64,000 nucleotides of DNA from assembly GCA_030020825.1 (NCBI GenBank), contig CP125213.1, forward strand, positions 716,226 through 780,225, in the 5' to 3' direction. Positions 61,043-64,000 of this stretch are shown in pieces. The position numbers and the translations under genes are program-made. Numbering within the stretch: the stretch's first letter is position 1; the number at the start of each line of letters is the position of its first letter. The notes under the pieces are model-generated. The model saw nothing but the letters and a program-made list of their open reading frames with translations, was not told the origin of the DNA and did not search any database. This DNA comes from Candidatus Blochmannia vicinus (GTDB lineage: Bacteria; Pseudomonadota; Gammaproteobacteria; Enterobacterales; Enterobacteriaceae).

Positions 61043-61090
61043 AAATTAAATACTAATTTATAAACTAATTTTTAAATTAGTATTTAATTT
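61043..61090 (+). terminator. Hairpin just after hinT
   Basis: AAATTAAATACTAATTTA (61043-61060) pairs perfectly over 18 bp with 61073-61090, 12-base loop. It starts nine bases past the hinT stop. A T run follows only about 10 bases after the stem, so it may be a terminator or an mRNA 3'-end stabiliser. Confidence 0.5.
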
Positions 61091-61247
61091 GATAACAGCT
61101 TTTTTATTTTTATAAGAATTAAAGTATATGCTTGTTGATGTGTAAAGATTAATACGATAACGAACCTGATAAAAATTTATATTTTAGATAAAATAAATAT
61201 TAAAAATAATATTAAATTTATTATCAATAACAGTACATATTTTACTT

Positions 61248-61781
61248 ATGAAAAAAAAAATGATGTGTTTAGTGATTAGTATAATTTCTGTACATTGTAT
61301 TGGTTTATGCAATTATGATCGTATGTCTACGTATAATACGAAACCTGCGTTATCAGTACCATCTCAAATTAACTTAATTCATTGGAAACCAATTTTATTA
61401 AATATACTGCAGAATGCATTTTTTTTTGATAATATCGAACGTGGTAGTGTATTGTTAGTAAATATAGTAAAGAATAACACCAATGGTATTTTCCAGACTA
61501 ATAATGTTACGAACATATTAATTAAATGTATTGTAGAGAATACTAGAACATATGATGTTATCGATATAGGAACATTACATTCTGTATACAGAGAGTTGGG
61601 TGTGTTTCCAGAAGATAATAGAAACACTTATAATTTTTCTATAAAAATTGCAAATTATTTGAAAGCAAATTATATTCTGTATGGTATTGCTTATGGAAAT
61701 GCAGAAAAACCAAATTTAGAATTACAATTAATATCGGTTAAGACTGGTGAGATTTTGAGAGTTGTCAGTGGTTCTGCATAA
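61248..61781 (+). CDS. lpoB: Penicillin-binding protein activator LpoB, shortened
   Basis: Outer-membrane lipoprotein that activates the peptidoglycan synthase PBP1B. The 177 residues compare with 213 in E. coli. The globular domain is recognisable by RGSVLLVNIVKNNTNG, the central LHSVYRELGVFPEDN, ANYILYGIAYGNAEKP and LELQLISVKTGEILRVVSG. The N-terminus has a hydrophobic signal, but the Pro-rich linker is almost gone. Candidate lipid-attachment cysteines (SVHC, IGLC) do not fit the lipobox well. The first codons include an A10 run. It sits between hinT and lolC. Confidence 0.82.
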   Translation: MKKKMMCLVISIISVHCIGLCNYDRMSTYNTKPALSVPSQINLIHWKPILLNILQNAFFFDNIERGSVLLVNIVKNNTNGIFQTNNVTNILIKCIVENTRTYDVIDIGTLHSVYRELGVFPEDNRNTYNFSIKIANYLKANYILYGIAYGNAEKPNLELQLISVKTGEILRVVSGSA

Positions 61782-61944
61782 GATATGAATAAGTTTTAAT
61801 AGTATTAAAGAGTAGTGATACTTAAAGATTGTAAAAAGTTTGAAGAAATAATCTTATGGAAAAGATTCAATTATTAAATTTTTTAGATATATAAGAATTT
61901 AAAAATATATTATTTGGTATGTTTATGAGGTAATACAGCAAATT

Positions 61945-63159
61945 TTGACGTATCGACCAACCGTACTATTCATTGCTTTACGTTATATTTTGGGAAAATC
62001 GATAGATCAGTTTGGCCGAAATATTTATTGGATTTCTAGTATTGCTATTATGTTAGGTGTAATGGCAATGATAACCGTGTTGTCAGTTATGAATGGTTGT
62101 GAGCGTGACATAAAACAAAATCTTCTTAATTTTATACCTCATGTATTGCTCACTACTGAAAAAGGATATGTACACATTGAGGATAAACCAAAATTAGTAT
62201 TACGTCAATTAAAACATAACATAATATGTATACAGCCGTTGGTAACATCTAATGTGATATTACAAAGTTCTAGAAAAGCATCATTTGGAGTTATGCTAGG
62301 AATTGATCCGAATCATTTTGAACCATTATATTTTTATTTGATCAATAAACACATAAATCAGTTAATTCCGGGAAAATATTATGTCATTATTGGGTCAACT
62401 CTAGCAAAACAACTTAAAGTACGTATAAATGATCAAATTCGTTTAATTATCCCTTCTGTTATGCAGATCACTCCTATTGGCTATATTCCTAGTCAACGAT
62501 TATTTACAGTATTAGATATTTATATTACTACTAGTGAAGTTGATTCTTATCAAGTATTAATACATCAGTCTGATGCTTCTGCGTTAATGCGTTATCCATC
62601 GCAATGTGTTACTGGATGGCGTTTGTGGTTACATGAACCACTTTTACTGAATAATTATTATAATAATTATTCGCAATTATATAAAGATTGGGTGTGGAGG
62701 GACTGGAGAGAATATAAAGGATCTTTATTTCAAGCGATGAGAATGGAAAAAAATATAATGTCTTTGTTATTAGTTTTAATCATAATAGCAGCAAGTTTTA
62801 ATGTTGTTTCTTTTTTAGTATTATTAATATTAGATAAACAGATAGAAATTTCAGTGCTACAAACATATGGTTTTACTCGCCGACAGATTGTGCTGCTTTT
62901 TGTGATTCAGGGATTTAGTAATGGTATGTTAGGTATTCTATTTGGCATAGGATTAGGATTATTGTTATCTAATAAATTAAATCAAATATTATTGTTTTTT
63001 AAAATATTGCCAGATACTGTACAATTACCTATAGAAATAAAATATTATCAAATTTTAGGTATCGTGTTTATGACGTTTGTTCTAGTCTTGTTAGCTACGT
63101 TGTATCCATCATGGCGTGCAGCTTCTATTCCTCCTGCAAAAATTTTGCGTCATGGCTGA
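61945..63159 (+). CDS. lolC: Lipoprotein-releasing ABC permease LolC
   Basis: Inner-membrane subunit of LolCDE, which hands outer-membrane lipoproteins to LolA. The 404 residues (399 in E. coli) have one N-terminal span ([27 protein letters not shown]), a large periplasmic domain with GVMLGIDP and [13 protein letters not shown], and three C-terminal spans ending [18 protein letters not shown]. Translation appears to start at TTG 61945; no in-frame ATG precedes the conserved region, and GAGG lies about 15 bases upstream. It overlaps lolD by 8 bases. Confidence 0.95.
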   Translation: MTYRPTVLFIALRYILGKSIDQFGRNIYWISSIAIMLGVMAMITVLSVMNGCERDIKQNLLNFIPHVLLTTEKGYVHIEDKPKLVLRQLKHNIICIQPLVTSNVILQSSRKASFGVMLGIDPNHFEPLYFYLINKHINQLIPGKYYVIIGSTLAKQLKVRINDQIRLIIPSVMQITPIGYIPSQRLFTVLDIYITTSEVDSYQVLIHQSDASALMRYPSQCVTGWRLWLHEPLLLNNYYNNYSQLYKDWVWRDWREYKGSLFQAMRMEKNIMSLLLVLIIIAASFNVVSFLVLLILDKQIEISVLQTYGFTRRQIVLLFVIQGFSNGMLGILFGIGLGLLLSNKLNQILLFFKILPDTVQLPIEIKYYQILGIVFMTFVLVLLATLYPSWRAASIPPAKILRHG

Positions 63160-63835
63160 TATTCCGTTGCTATATTGCACTCAATTAACTAAATATTATC
63201 GTCGTGCTAACTTTGTAATTAAAGTTTTGAATCGCATTACTTTAAGTATACAACCTAATGAAATTATTGCTGTTGTAGGGATATCTGGATCCGGAAAAAG
63301 CACGTTGTTACATTTACTTGGAGGATTAGATAAGCCAACTGAAGGTAAGATATTTTTTGAGGGGTATGCATTACATACATTATCTGATAATGTACTTGCT
63401 ATGATACGCAATAAACGTTTAGGTTTTATTTATCAATTTCATCATTTATTATTAGATTTTAATATTTTAGAAAATGTAGCAATGCCATTGTTGATTGGAG
63501 GTGCTGGATTCAGTCAAGCAAAAAATAAAGCACGGTGTGTATTAAAGTTAGTTGGTTTAGAAAATCGTATTCATTTTTTTCCGAATGAGTTATCTGGAGG
63601 GGAAAGTCAGAGAGTAGCTGTGGCTCGGGCTATAATAAATAATCCAGCTTTAGTATTGGCTGATGAACCAACTGGAAATTTAGACGAAAAAAATTCGAGT
63701 AATATTTTTCAATTAATAAAAACATTAAATATTTATTATGGAACAACTTTTTTAATTGCAACTCATGATTTAGTATTGGCTAAGCAATGTCATAGAATAT
63801 TAACGATATCTGATGGTCAAATAATATTGACATAG
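63152..63835 (+). CDS. lolD: Lipoprotein-releasing ATPase LolD
   Basis: ATP-binding subunit of LolCDE. The ATG at 63152 (MADIPLLYC) lies 8 bases inside lolC and gives 227 residues (233 in E. coli). Walker [10 protein letters not shown] (43-51), the Q-loop FIYQFHHLL, the signature [15 protein letters not shown] and Walker [15 protein letters not shown] are all intact, followed by the switch His in ATHDL. Upstream codons in the same frame belong to lolC overlap and are not used. Confidence 0.97.
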   Translation: MADIPLLYCTQLTKYYRRANFVIKVLNRITLSIQPNEIIAVVGISGSGKSTLLHLLGGLDKPTEGKIFFEGYALHTLSDNVLAMIRNKRLGFIYQFHHLLLDFNILENVAMPLLIGGAGFSQAKNKARCVLKLVGLENRIHFFPNELSGGESQRVAVARAIINNPALVLADEPTGNLDEKNSSNIFQLIKTLNIYYGTTFLIATHDLVLAKQCHRILTISDGQIILT

Positions 63836-63863
63836 TATAATTCGTTTAGGTAATTGTTTAAAA

Positions 63864-64000
63864 ATGATATTATCTTTACAAATTGCTTTAAAATTTCATC
63901 AAGGTTCGAATAATAATATTCTGATATCTTTAGTATCTTTAATTGCTATTATTAGTATTACTATAGGAATAGCAATATCTATAATCGCATTAAGTGCAAT
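63864..64000 (+). CDS. lolE: Lipoprotein-releasing ABC permease LolE, 5' end only
   Basis: The first 45 codons of a LolC/LolE-type permease, cut by the right edge. MILSLQIALKFHQGSNN followed by a hydrophobic span ending IIALSA matches the LolE N-terminus (LSLLIGLRF ... VLIVGLSAMNG). It starts 28 bases after lolD, the expected lolC-lolD-lolE order. Whether the rest is intact cannot be seen. Confidence 0.88.
   Translation, partial: MILSLQIALKFHQGSNNNILISLVSLIAIISITIGIAISIIALSA

Overview
The window is a very AT-rich stretch of an enterobacterial chromosome under strong genome reduction. Nearly every protein aligns over its full length with an Escherichia coli protein and keeps its catalytic residues. 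Long non-coding gaps sit where E. coli has further genes. No phage, insertion sequence, CRISPR array or foreign island is visible. One gene, ldtC, is broken by a frameshift in a poly(A) run. Gene content and order suggest an obligate insect endosymbiont of the Enterobacterales, most like Candidatus Blochmannia of carpenter ants. That assignment is inferred from recall of gene content; no search was run.

Layout. 1-2722: mannose PTS manX-manY-manZ (minus; manZ runs off the left edge). 3292-7417: terC/yoaE, pabB, tsaB. 7799-9591: minC-minD-minE. 10164-15358: dsbB, gapA, sppA, xthA, all minus. 15359-17196: empty. 17197-18785: hns and tdk, divergent. 19354-23186: clsA, tonB, yciC. 23470-30085: complete trpE-G-D-CF-B-A operon (minus). 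30086-35018: two large gene-free stretches around ribA. 35019-41972: fabI, gloC, aspC, asnS, fabA, hspQ, tusE. 42349-44053: tRNA-Ser(TGA), tRNA-Lys(CTT), pgsA, tRNA-Cys(GCA), tRNA-Leu(TAA). 44182-49359: broken ldtC, lpxL, rne. 49866-60399: rluC, then rpmF-plsX-fabH-fabD-fabG-acpP, pabC, tmk-holB-tatD. 60680-64000: hinT, lpoB, lolC-lolD-lolE (lolE cut by the right edge).

Function. The set covers sugar import (ManXYZ), glycolysis (GapA), tryptophan supply from chorismate (all Trp enzymes), 4-aminobenzoate for folate (PabB, PabC), fatty acid and phospholipid synthesis (PlsX, Fab enzymes, PgsA, ClsA), lipid A acylation (LpxL), lipoprotein sorting (LolCD, LolE) and peptidoglycan control (LpoB, relic LdtC). 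It also covers division-site placement (Min), RNA processing (RNase E, RluC, TsaB, TusE) and replication or repair (Tmk, HolB, XthA). A complete tryptophan pathway in a shrunken genome fits nutritional provisioning of a host.

The least explained signal is a set of long, perfect or near-perfect inverted repeats between genes. They are clearest in divergent gaps, where a simple terminator has no obvious neighbour to serve: pabB/tsaB (31-bp stem), rne/rluC (24 bp), hns/tdk (14 bp) and tusE/tRNA-Ser (13 bp). Others lie between same-strand genes. They may be fossils of terminators of lost genes, bidirectional insulators, or regulatory hairpins.
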